Assembly (NCBI GenBank): GCA_964451955.1
Contig: CAYVKG010000166.1
Location: 1-6,235, forward strand
Source: JAPLNB01 sp964451955
Lineage (GTDB): Bacteria; Planctomycetota; Phycisphaerae; Tepidisphaerales; Tepidisphaeraceae
Direction of reading: 5' to 3'
DNA: 6,235 nucleotides
Of the stretch, positions 1 to 6,069 are shown in pieces; the stretch's first letter is position 1; every line of letters starts with the position of its first letter. The position numbers and the translations under genes are program-made. The notes beneath the pieces are model-generated. The model did not search any database, was not told where the DNA came from, and saw only the letters and a list, made by a program, of their open reading frames with translations.

Positions 1-54
1 CGCAACGCCAGGCAGAACAACGTGATTCTGGAGAAGGCGGAAATCCCGCGATGA
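1..54 (+). CDS. Possible C-terminal end of an upstream gene (partial)
   Basis: Frame 1 of the + strand reads RNARQNNVILEKAEIPR and then stops at TGA 52-54. The composition is that of an ordinary soluble protein end (mixed charged, polar and aliphatic residues), unlike the Arg/Pro/Ser-rich shadow frames elsewhere in the window. The stop lies 8 bases before the stop codon of the converging ABC transporter gene, a tight tail-to-tail arrangement like the one at 4733/4744. Only 17 residues are visible, so no family can be named. Frame 3 is also open across this stretch and cannot be excluded as the true frame, but it runs on antisense to the transporter gene, which makes it less likely. Confidence 0.3.
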   Translation, partial: RNARQNNVILEKAEIPR

Positions 55-62
55 CCTGCCGG

Positions 63-2081
63 TCAGCGGAGGACGGGACTCTGAGTCTGCAATTCGACCA
101 TGAACCGATAGCGGCTGGATTGTGCCATCAACTCGTCGTGAGAGCCTTTCTCGATGACTCGACCCTGCTCGATGACGACGATCACGTCGGCGTTGCGGAT
201 CGTGGAGAGCCGGTGGGCGATGACGAAGCAGGTTCGACCCGCCATGAGTTCCGAGAGGCTTGATTGAATGAGGCGTTCGGATTCCGTATCCAGATTGGAT
301 GTTGCCTCGTCGAGGATGAGAATGCGGGGGTCGGCCAGGAGTGCGCGGGCGATGGTGAGGCGTTGACGCTGTCCCCCGGATAGCTTAACGCCGCGCTCGC
401 CGATGAGGGTTTCATAGCCGTCGTCAAGATCGGTGATAAACTGGTGTGCGTTGGCGCGTTGAGCGGCGGCGACGATCTCGGTGGCGGCGGCGTTTCGCCG
501 GCCATACGCGATGTTCTGAGCGACCGTTCCATCAAACAGGAACGTGTCCTGCTCGACGATGCCCAGCAGCCGGCGATAGGAGCGGACGTCGATCTGTCGG
601 AGATCCTGTCCGTCAACAAGAATGCGGCCGGAGGTGGGGTCATAGAAGCGGGCGATGAGATTGCAGAGGGTGGTCTTGCCCGCGCCCGAGGGTCCGACGA
701 GGGCGATGACCTGCCCGGCCGCAACGTCGATCGTGATGTCGTGGAGCACGACGGACCGGCCGGCGTGCTTGGAGGTCTCATGGTCGCCCTTCGATGTTGG
801 ATAGGCGAAAGAGACCTGGTCAATCGTGATGTCGCCACGGACCTTGGAGCGGACAAGTCGCGTGGTTGCGCTGTGGCCGGAGAACTCGGTCGGTTCGGCA
901 ATCAGGTCGAGCGTTCGGTCGAGACCGGCCAGCTGATTCTGCAGGCTGGTGGCCGACTCCGCGAGCGTCGCGATCGGTCCGAGCAGGGCGGTGAGATACG
1001 CCAGAAAGAGCACGAGATCGCCCGTGGTGAACGCCGCCCGCACATCGAGTAGACCTTGGCGAACCAGGGCCTGGTCGTGGAGGACTTTCGATCCGCCGAA
1101 CCAGAGAAGAAGTGCTGAAGCGAGCGGAATCAGAATGGACCAGGCGATGTCGATACCCCGCATCCACCACCAGGCGTGAAGTTCCTGGCGGGCCATGAAG
1201 TGATTGCTGGCGGTGAACGCGGCGGACTCGGCCTGTTGTCGGCCGAACGCGCGGACGATTCGCATGCCTCCAAAGGATTCCGTTGCGTGTGCGTCGATGG
1301 TCTGCCGTGAGGAGCGGATGTCGCGGAAGAGCGGGCGAATGCGGCCGATCCACGTTCGATGGGTGATCCAGACCGTCGGGAGCAGGAGGATTGCGCCGAC
1401 CAGCAGCTTCCAGTTGACGAAAGCCAGCACGAATAGCGAGCCGGAGAGCTGGACGATGGCGCGCCACGGGTTGTAGATCATCGAAAAGACCAGATCGCCG
1501 ACGCCTCCGGCATCCTCGCGAAGAATCGAGGCCACGCCTCCGGACTTGATCTCGTAGACGCGATGGAGCGGCAGCCTGACGGCGTGGTCGAAGACGCGTC
1601 GCCGGTAGGAGGTTTGTACTCGTTTGCTGATGCGCGTGGTTTGCCATCGTCCCCAAACGGACAAGAGGATGGATGCGAGGGTCAGGAGGATCATCAACAG
1701 GCCGACGATCGCCAGCAGCGAACGGGGGTTTGCGGGCAGATGGAGTCTTGCCATTGCTGCGGGCAGCGGCTTGCTGTCCAGGACGTTGTCCACGACGAGC
1801 TTGCTTCCATAGAGCGGAAGCAGGCCGAGCAGCGTGGAGATGGAAAGCGTGAGGAGCGCCAAGCCCAGCGTGAGTCGGTGGCCGTGCAGGAGCGAAAGGA
1901 ACGAGGCCAGGAGGGGGAAGAAGGACCGGGAACGTCTGTTCGACTTGACCGGGCCGGTGAGCGTGCTGTATTCGTGCTTCAGGTCGCCACGCCTGGCGCG
2001 CTCGCGATAATTCTTGCGATATTCCAGGTAGCGGCGGAGGCTGGATCGGGTTGGCCAAGCCATTGGGTCAATCTTAGGCAT
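63..2081 (-). CDS. ABC exporter half-transporter (fused membrane domain and ATPase), MsbA/lipid-multidrug type
   Basis: The protein has 672 residues from the ATG at 2081. An inner-membrane homodimer using ATP to export a lipid, glycolipid, peptide or drug would be expected; the substrate cannot be read from sequence. About six hydrophobic segments fall between residues 65 and 375, for example near 70-92, 121-145, 205-240, 310-330 and 353-375. The ATPase domain is complete: A-loop Tyr427, Walker A GPSGAGKT 463-470, Q-loop Gln511, signature LSGGQ 567-571, Walker B ILILDE 587-592, D-loop SNLD 595-598 and H-loop His623. All catalytic residues are intact, including Glu592. It is longer than the usual 580-600 residues because of a basic N-terminal extension of about 60 residues and a short insertion (about 430-441) between the A-loop and Walker A. 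The start is uncertain: the frame stays open far upstream, no clear Shine-Dalgarno site is seen, and Met at 2120 or 2063 is also possible. It is divergent from the HzsA-family gene. Confidence 0.93.
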   Translation of the reverse strand: MPKIDPMAWPTRSSLRRYLEYRKNYRERARRGDLKHEYSTLTGPVKSNRRSRSFFPLLASFLSLLHGHRLTLGLALLTLSISTLLGLLPLYGSKLVVDNVLDSKPLPAAMARLHLPANPRSLLAIVGLLMILLTLASILLSVWGRWQTTRISKRVQTSYRRRVFDHAVRLPLHRVYEIKSGGVASILREDAGGVGDLVFSMIYNPWRAIVQLSGSLFVLAFVNWKLLVGAILLLPTVWITHRTWIGRIRPLFRDIRSSRQTIDAHATESFGGMRIVRAFGRQQAESAAFTASNHFMARQELHAWWWMRGIDIAWSILIPLASALLLWFGGSKVLHDQALVRQGLLDVRAAFTTGDLVLFLAYLTALLGPIATLAESATSLQNQLAGLDRTLDLIAEPTEFSGHSATTRLVRSKVRGDITIDQVSFAYPTSKGDHETSKHAGRSVVLHDITIDVAAGQVIALVGPSGAGKTTLCNLIARFYDPTSGRILVDGQDLRQIDVRSYRRLLGIVEQDTFLFDGTVAQNIAYGRRNAAATEIVAAAQRANAHQFITDLDDGYETLIGERGVKLSGGQRQRLTIARALLADPRILILDEATSNLDTESERLIQSSLSELMAGRTCFVIAHRLSTIRNADVIVVIEQGRVIEKGSHDELMAQSSRYRFMVELQTQSPVLR

Positions 2082-2126
2082 GTCGCCAGGCGTTGCCAGT
2101 TCCCCCTCGGCGGCTGACATTGCTGG

Positions 2127-2135
2127 GCGGTATGC
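2127..2135 (+). repeat. Direct repeat GCGGTATGC, copy 1
   Basis: The nine bases GCGGTATGC recur exactly at 2187-2195 in the same orientation, with starts exactly 60 bases apart. Both copies lie in the divergent region between the exporter and HzsA-family genes. They could be paired binding sites for one regulator or tandem -10 elements. The match is short, so chance cannot be excluded. Confidence 0.35.
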
Positions 2136-2186
2136 TCCGGTGTTCAGCAATTCGGCCCGGGCCAACCTCAACCGCGCGTTCCTCTC

Positions 2187-2195
2187 GCGGTATGC
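2187..2195 (+). repeat. Direct repeat GCGGTATGC, copy 2
   Basis: This is the second exact copy of the 9-mer at 2127-2135. It ends 39 bases before the ATG of the HzsA-family gene. A TATGCA hexamer overlapping it could serve as a -10 element, which would give a 5' leader of about 30 bases. Confidence 0.35.
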
Positions 2196-2217
2196 AGATA
2201 GAGAAGCAGACTCTCTC

Positions 2218-2223
2218 AGGAGG
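2218..2223 (+). promoter_or_regulatory. Shine-Dalgarno site of the HzsA-family gene
   Basis: AGGAGG is a full consensus match to the anti-Shine-Dalgarno sequence, with 11 bases between it and the ATG at 2235. This is slightly long but workable. It is the only strong ribosome binding site seen before any gene here, and together with the signal peptide that follows at once it fixes the start of the gene. Confidence 0.75.
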
Positions 2224-2234
2224 TACGCATCCGC

Positions 2235-2306
2235 ATGAGACGCCCGGCGATATTGCGAGTTGCCCCGTTCTGCGCGTTGTTTCTGCTTGCGGCGCGCGTC
2301 GCCGCT
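2235..2306 (+). other. Signal peptide coding segment
   Basis: Residues 1-24 show Arg2-Arg3, a hydrophobic run to about residue 20 (PFCALFLLAA at 11-20) and a VAA cleavage motif before Gln25. Cys13 lies inside the hydrophobic core without a lipobox, so signal peptidase I rather than a lipoprotein route is expected. No twin-arginine motif of the SRRxFLK kind is present; export by Sec fits the need to attach heme outside the cytoplasm. Confidence 0.85.
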
Positions 2307-4733
2307 CAGCCTGATCTTTCCGCAGAAATTCGGCGCCAACACCAGACCATTCAATATGACCTCCGGAACCGTTCCCACTTCGACCGCGTGGCCTCGGAGG
2401 CTTTCCGTCAGGATGCTCTGATTCTGAAGACCGATCGCGATCCAACCGATGTGGCAGTTCGCCGAACGGTTGCCCTTTTTGAGCACCTCAAACCCTTTCT
2501 TTCCTCGTCCGACGCAGCCGGTTTCAGCAACGAACTCGCCCGGCTTTCGTCCGCCAGTGCCCAGACCCCGATTGCCGACGCCGACGTTCGGTACGGCCTT
2601 TTCGTCGAGGTCTGCCAGGTTCGTCGCCGGATTGCTTTTCGGAATCCGCTTCTCGATTTTGATCGGATTCTGTTGATCAAGCGACATCGCGCCCTGATGG
2701 ACCACATGTGCGACCAGTACTATGGGATGGCACAGCGTCCCGGAGGGGGGGTCTACGTTTTGTCGAAGCCGTTCTCGAATTCGCCGGAACTTCGTGATCT
2801 GCTGGCCAACTCCCCGGTCTCCAACGGCCGGCTGAAAGGCCAGATCCTCTCGGGCGGACCCAACCGTCGCTGGAATATCTCGTTTGATGGCGAAGGTAAT
2901 CAGCACGGCGAGACGACGGTGGGCGGGTCGTTTCTCTCGCCCGACGTGTCGTACGATGGAAAAACCATCGCGTTTGCCTATGTCGAGTGCCAGGGCGACA
3001 CGAAGCACCGCCACCATACCAATTCGCTTAAAGGGCATTGGGCGGAGGGTCGCTGCTACCACATTTTCCAATGCGGCGAGGATGGTTCCGGTTTGACGAT
3101 GCTGACGGATGGGACGTGGAACGACTTTGACCCGTGTTTTCTGCCGAACGGGCGGATTGCGTTCATAACGGAACGGCGGGGCGGGTATCTGCGCTGCGGT
3201 CGAACCTGCCCGACGTACACGCTGTACGACATGGCCGCGGATGGTTCGGATATTACGGGTCTCTCGCCCCACGAGACGAACGAGTGGCATCCGTCGGTGA
3301 CGAACGACGGGCGGATTTTGTACACGCGATGGGACTATGTCGATCGGTTTGGGTGCACCGCACATCATCCGTGGATCACGACGCTGGACGGGCGCGACAG
3401 CCGCGCGGTACACGGGAATTTTGCGCCGCGCAATGCTCGGCCGGACATGGAGCTTGATTGCCGGGCCATTCCGGGGTCGAATCGGTTTGTGGCGACGGCC
3501 GCCCCGCATCACGCGCAGGCGTTTGGCTCGCTGGTGCTGGTGGACCCGCAGAAGCCGGACGATGACGCGATGTCGCCGGTGCGGCGTCTGACCCCTGACG
3601 TGGGGTTTCCGGAATCGCAAGGCGGTTTTGAGGCGTACGGCTCTCCGTGGCCCCTGAGTGAGGATTTCCATCTCTGTGTGTACAGTGCGGCCCGGCATGT
3701 CGGGACGCGCGCGGATGATTACGCGATTTATCTTGTGGACAGCTTCGGGAACAAGGAGCTCATCTATCGCGACGGCGATATAGCCTGCCAGAGCCCGATG
3801 CCTTTGCGAGCCCGGCCGATGCCGGCATTGTCCCCCGTGATGGCCCATCCGGCCCGGAATGCGCCGGGCACGGAGCAGCCGGGGCAGTTCACGCCGGGGC
3901 AGAAACCGGGGGAGGCGACGCTGGCGGTGGTCAATGTGTACGAGAGTCTTCTGCCGTGGCCGAAGGGGACGAGAATCAAGGCGATTCGTGTGCTTCAGGT
4001 TTTGCCGATGAGTGTGCCTTCCGGTCGGCCGCCGCACGAGACGGGTTTGCGTGTGGCGCTGGCGGGGGACAGTGTTGTGCCCTGTCGCAACGTGTTGGGA
4101 ACGGTTCCCGTTGAGGAGGACGGCAGCGCGAATTTCGTGGTGCCTGCGAACCGGGAGTTGTTTTTTCAGGCCATCGATGAACGAGGGCTTGCGGTGCAGT
4201 CGATGCGGTCGGCGACGTATCTTCACGAGGGCGAGCGACTGGTCTGCGCCGGATGCCACGAGCCCAGGCACCGAAGCCCCACGGCGTCCAAAAGTGTTCC
4301 GCTGGCGTTGCTTCGCTCCCCGTCGCGGCTGAGGTCGGACGTGGACGGGTCGAATCCATTCAGCTATCCGCGGCTGGTTCAGGGGGTGCTGGATCGGAAA
4401 TGTGTTTCGTGTCATGAGGAGAAGAAAGCGATCAACCTGGCGCGTGAGCCGATCGAGAACAAATGGTTTGCGTCGTACAACAGTCTGGTGGGCAAGTACG
4501 CATTTGTTGATTATGGGCAGAATCTGCGGACGTATCCGGGGCAGTTCGGGGCGCGGGCGTCGAAGCTGTTGGGGATTCTGGAGAAAGGCCATTACGGGGT
4601 GTCGCTTTCGGAGGAGGAGTTTCATCGGATCACGTTGTGGCTTGATTGCGCGTCGATGTTCTACGGCGTGTACGAGAGAGAGGGGGGAGAACTGCAGTTG
4701 CGGGGTGGGGTCGCGACCCCGTCGCTGGAATGA
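2235..4733 (+). CDS. Secreted diheme cytochrome c-like protein of the hydrazine synthase alpha-subunit (HzsA) family
   Basis: The protein has 832 residues. Residues 1-24 form a Sec signal peptide (basic start, hydrophobic core, VAA before Gln25), so it should act in the periplasm or an equivalent compartment. Residues of about 230-515 hold repeated beta-propeller-like strands of the TolB/PD40 kind: SPDVSYDGKTIAFAY at 235-249, DPCFLPNGRIAFITERRGG at 299-317, HPSVTNDGRILYTRWDY at 352-368. Residues 560-665 hold a segment I recall as typical of planctomycete HzsA-middle-domain proteins (GTVPVEEDGSANF 622-634, QSMRSATYLHEGE 655-667). Two heme c motifs follow: CAGCH 671-675 and CVSCH 723-727. The ending includes ITLWLDCASMFYG 799-811. 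Length and order resemble anammox HzsA, but no HzsB/HzsC gene is adjacent, so hydrazine synthesis should not be assumed. The role is probably an unknown periplasmic redox reaction. Heme attachment would need a cytochrome c maturation system encoded elsewhere. The family call is strong; the reaction is unknown. Confidence 0.9.
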   Translation: MRRPAILRVAPFCALFLLAARVAAQPDLSAEIRRQHQTIQYDLRNRSHFDRVASEAFRQDALILKTDRDPTDVAVRRTVALFEHLKPFLSSSDAAGFSNELARLSSASAQTPIADADVRYGLFVEVCQVRRRIAFRNPLLDFDRILLIKRHRALMDHMCDQYYGMAQRPGGGVYVLSKPFSNSPELRDLLANSPVSNGRLKGQILSGGPNRRWNISFDGEGNQHGETTVGGSFLSPDVSYDGKTIAFAYVECQGDTKHRHHTNSLKGHWAEGRCYHIFQCGEDGSGLTMLTDGTWNDFDPCFLPNGRIAFITERRGGYLRCGRTCPTYTLYDMAADGSDITGLSPHETNEWHPSVTNDGRILYTRWDYVDRFGCTAHHPWITTLDGRDSRAVHGNFAPRNARPDMELDCRAIPGSNRFVATAAPHHAQAFGSLVLVDPQKPDDDAMSPVRRLTPDVGFPESQGGFEAYGSPWPLSEDFHLCVYSAARHVGTRADDYAIYLVDSFGNKELIYRDGDIACQSPMPLRARPMPALSPVMAHPARNAPGTEQPGQFTPGQKPGEATLAVVNVYESLLPWPKGTRIKAIRVLQVLPMSVPSGRPPHETGLRVALAGDSVVPCRNVLGTVPVEEDGSANFVVPANRELFFQAIDERGLAVQSMRSATYLHEGERLVCAGCHEPRHRSPTASKSVPLALLRSPSRLRSDVDGSNPFSYPRLVQGVLDRKCVSCHEEKKAINLAREPIENKWFASYNSLVGKYAFVDYGQNLRTYPGQFGARASKLLGILEKGHYGVSLSEEEFHRITLWLDCASMFYGVYEREGGELQLRGGVATPSLE
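4245..4259 (+). other. Heme c attachment site 1 (CAGCH)
   Basis: The codons give Cys671-Ala-Gly-Cys674-His675, followed by Glu-Pro-Arg-His679. The cysteines should form thioether bonds to heme c, with His675 as the usual proximal ligand. His679 is a second potential ligand. By order, this is the counterpart of the first C-terminal heme (alpha-I) of HzsA. Confidence 0.85.
4401..4415 (+). other. Heme c attachment site 2 (CVSCH)
   Basis: The codons give Cys723-Val-Ser-Cys726-His727, 52 residues after the first site. By order it corresponds to the second HzsA heme (alpha-II), which I recall as bis-histidine coordinated. The distal ligand here cannot be named from sequence; the His-rich stretch at residues 258-276 is one candidate source. 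Confidence 0.85.
4707..4720. terminator. Perfect 14-base palindrome at the convergent gene junction; possible bidirectional terminator
   Basis: GGGGTCGCGACCCC is its own reverse complement. It lies within the last codons of the HzsA-family gene and 23 bases past the stop codon of the converging glycosyltransferase gene. As RNA it could form a GC-rich hairpin on both strands, although the tip would have to open to make a loop. No T-tract follows on either strand, so it is not a canonical intrinsic terminator. It could instead be a dispersed palindromic repeat or a protein binding site. Confidence 0.35.
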
Positions 4734-4743
4734 GGGGAGCGTG

Positions 4744-6069
4744 TCAGGCGCGGAATGGAGAGGGCGTGGGGGGCAGAAGGGGAGCGGCGGGTCGAGGGGG
4801 GCGTGGAGCGGATTTCGGTTTGTTGTTGATGGCGCGGTTGTAGAGGTCGAGCATTTTTGGGAGTACGGCTTCGAGGCTGTAGTGCTGGAGGATCATCTGT
4901 TCGGCGGCCTGTCCGAGGGGGCGGTATTGGGCGGGGTCTTTGAGGACGGCGACGGCCTTGTCGGCGAAATCTTCGGGGCTGAAGAAGTCGGCCAGGAGGC
5001 CGTTCTTGCCGTCCTGGATCATTTCCTGGACGGGTGGGGTTCGCGAGCCGAGGACGACGGCGCCGCAGCTCATGGCGTCCATCATGCTCCAGGAGAGGAC
5101 AAAGGGGACGGTGAGGTAGATATGGAGGTCGGTGGCGGCGAGGATCTGGGCGAGTTGGGCTGGGGGCACGCGGCCGGTGAAGATGAACTGGGAGGGGTCG
5201 TAGTTGTCCTGGGCGAGGACCCAATCCTTGAAGCTTTTGTGGCCGCGGAGGTAGTTTTCGTCGCCGCCGTAGGCGATGCGGTCGGTGCCGACGATGAGGA
5301 AGATGACATTGGGTAGATGTCGGGAGATGAGTTTAGCGGATCGCATGAAGATATCGAAGCCGCGCATGGATTCGAAGCCACGGCTGACGTAGGTGACGAC
5401 GCGAGTATCGGGGGGGACGTTGAGGCCGGCGATGGAGCGGGTTGTGCGTTTGTCGAGAGGGGGGCGGAGCTGGTCGTTGTGGCCGTGGTAGACGGAGCGA
5501 TCGACGCCATCGAAGACGACTTGGAGTTTGTTGGCATATTCGGTGGGGAAGCGGGATCGTTGGAACTGTGTGGGGACGTAACCGGCGTCGCAGTAGTGGA
5601 GGTCGAGGAGGATCATTGCGTTTCGGCAATAGGACCTGAGGTAGTTCATTTCGGGGACCTCCCAGCCGAGGTCTTTGCGGAAGTCCATATCGCTGAGGGG
5701 GTCGCGAGCGTGATAGAAGTATTCGAAGAAATTGATGAGGGGGACGTCGGGAAAGAGATCGCGTAGGAAGAGGGTGCTGCCGAAGCCGCTATGCCCGACG
5801 ATGAGGTCAGGTTGAAGCGAAGGATTGGCCTTGACGGCGCGATAGACGGCGTCGCAATGCCAGACGGTGTTTTCGAAGGTTCGGGAGCAGTAGTGATTCT
5901 GTTTGGTGGCGCCGCCGGCGAGTTTGTAGTTGATTTTTTCGATGCCGTCGACAAAGCCGGCGGGTGTTTCGCTGGCGAAGGAGCATTTCCAGCCGAGGTT
6001 TCGGACGAGATGCCGGGCGATATGTCCGAACTGGGCGGGGAAGTTCTGATGGACGTAGAGAATGTGCAT
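4744..6069 (-). CDS. Family 4-type glycosyltransferase (GT-B fold)
   Basis: The 441-residue protein begins MHILYVHQNFPAQFGHIARH, the typical start of the GT4 subgroup whose N-terminal domain I recall as Pfam Glyco_trans_4_3. It would move a sugar from a nucleotide-sugar donor to a glycan acceptor in the cytoplasm or at the inner membrane face, probably for surface polysaccharide. The N-terminal domain spans about 1-200 (GHSGFGSTLFLRDLFPDVP at 92-110). The C-terminal donor-binding domain spans about 215-415, with YVSRGFESMRGFDIFM 227-242, FTGRVPPAQLAQIL 297-310 and PFVLSWSMMDAMSCGAVVLG 322-341. The usual EX7E pair is not kept: Phe323 and Asp331 occupy the two positions. There are no membrane segments. 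The last 25 residues are Pro/Ala-rich and probably disordered. ATG 6069 is the only ATG in frame and fits the family start, though no Shine-Dalgarno site precedes it. Its stop is 10 bases from that of the HzsA-family gene. Confidence 0.92.
   Translation of the reverse strand: MHILYVHQNFPAQFGHIARHLVRNLGWKCSFASETPAGFVDGIEKINYKLAGGATKQNHYCSRTFENTVWHCDAVYRAVKANPSLQPDLIVGHSGFGSTLFLRDLFPDVPLINFFEYFYHARDPLSDMDFRKDLGWEVPEMNYLRSYCRNAMILLDLHYCDAGYVPTQFQRSRFPTEYANKLQVVFDGVDRSVYHGHNDQLRPPLDKRTTRSIAGLNVPPDTRVVTYVSRGFESMRGFDIFMRSAKLISRHLPNVIFLIVGTDRIAYGGDENYLRGHKSFKDWVLAQDNYDPSQFIFTGRVPPAQLAQILAATDLHIYLTVPFVLSWSMMDAMSCGAVVLGSRTPPVQEMIQDGKNGLLADFFSPEDFADKAVAVLKDPAQYRPLGQAAEQMILQHYSLEAVLPKMLDLYNRAINNKPKSAPRPPRPAAPLLPPTPSPFRA

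Larger units (their letters stand above)
2082..2234. promoter_or_regulatory. Divergent intergenic control region
   Basis: This stretch of about 150 bases separates the start codons of the ABC exporter (-) and the HzsA-family gene (+), so it should hold the promoters of both. It would shrink to about 114 bases if the exporter starts at 2120. I see TATGCT at 2131-2136 and TATGCA at 2191-2196 on the + strand as possible -10 elements, but neither has a good -35 element 16-18 bases upstream. CTGACA at 2114-2119 resembles a -35 but lies only 11 bases from TATGCT. The region is defined by gene geometry; the exact promoters are not established. Confidence 0.55.

Noticed and set aside
820..2058. Arg/Pro-rich - strand open frame of 412 residues
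   Set aside because: It lies in another frame of the same strand inside the ABC exporter gene, whose own frame contains all membrane segments and ATPase motifs.
2200..2216. Small hairpin AGAGA/TCTCT just before the Shine-Dalgarno site
   Set aside because: The stem is only five base pairs with weak A-T content, too little to support a regulatory RNA structure.
2235..2306. Lipoprotein signal in the HzsA-family protein
   Set aside because: Cys13 lies in the middle of the hydrophobic core and is not preceded by a lipobox; the VAA site before Gln25 fits signal peptidase I.
63..4625. A single 1520-residue - strand protein
   Set aside because: Only the part downstream of about 2081-2120 has recognisable protein features. 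The upstream part is antisense to a clear secreted diheme protein and has a shadow-frame composition rich in Arg, Pro and His.
4402..5316. Gly/Glu/Val-rich + strand open frame
   Set aside because: It overlaps the 3' end of the HzsA-family gene and is antisense to the glycosyltransferase gene. Its runs of Gly, Glu, Val and Asp are what the reverse of a C-ending-codon gene gives.
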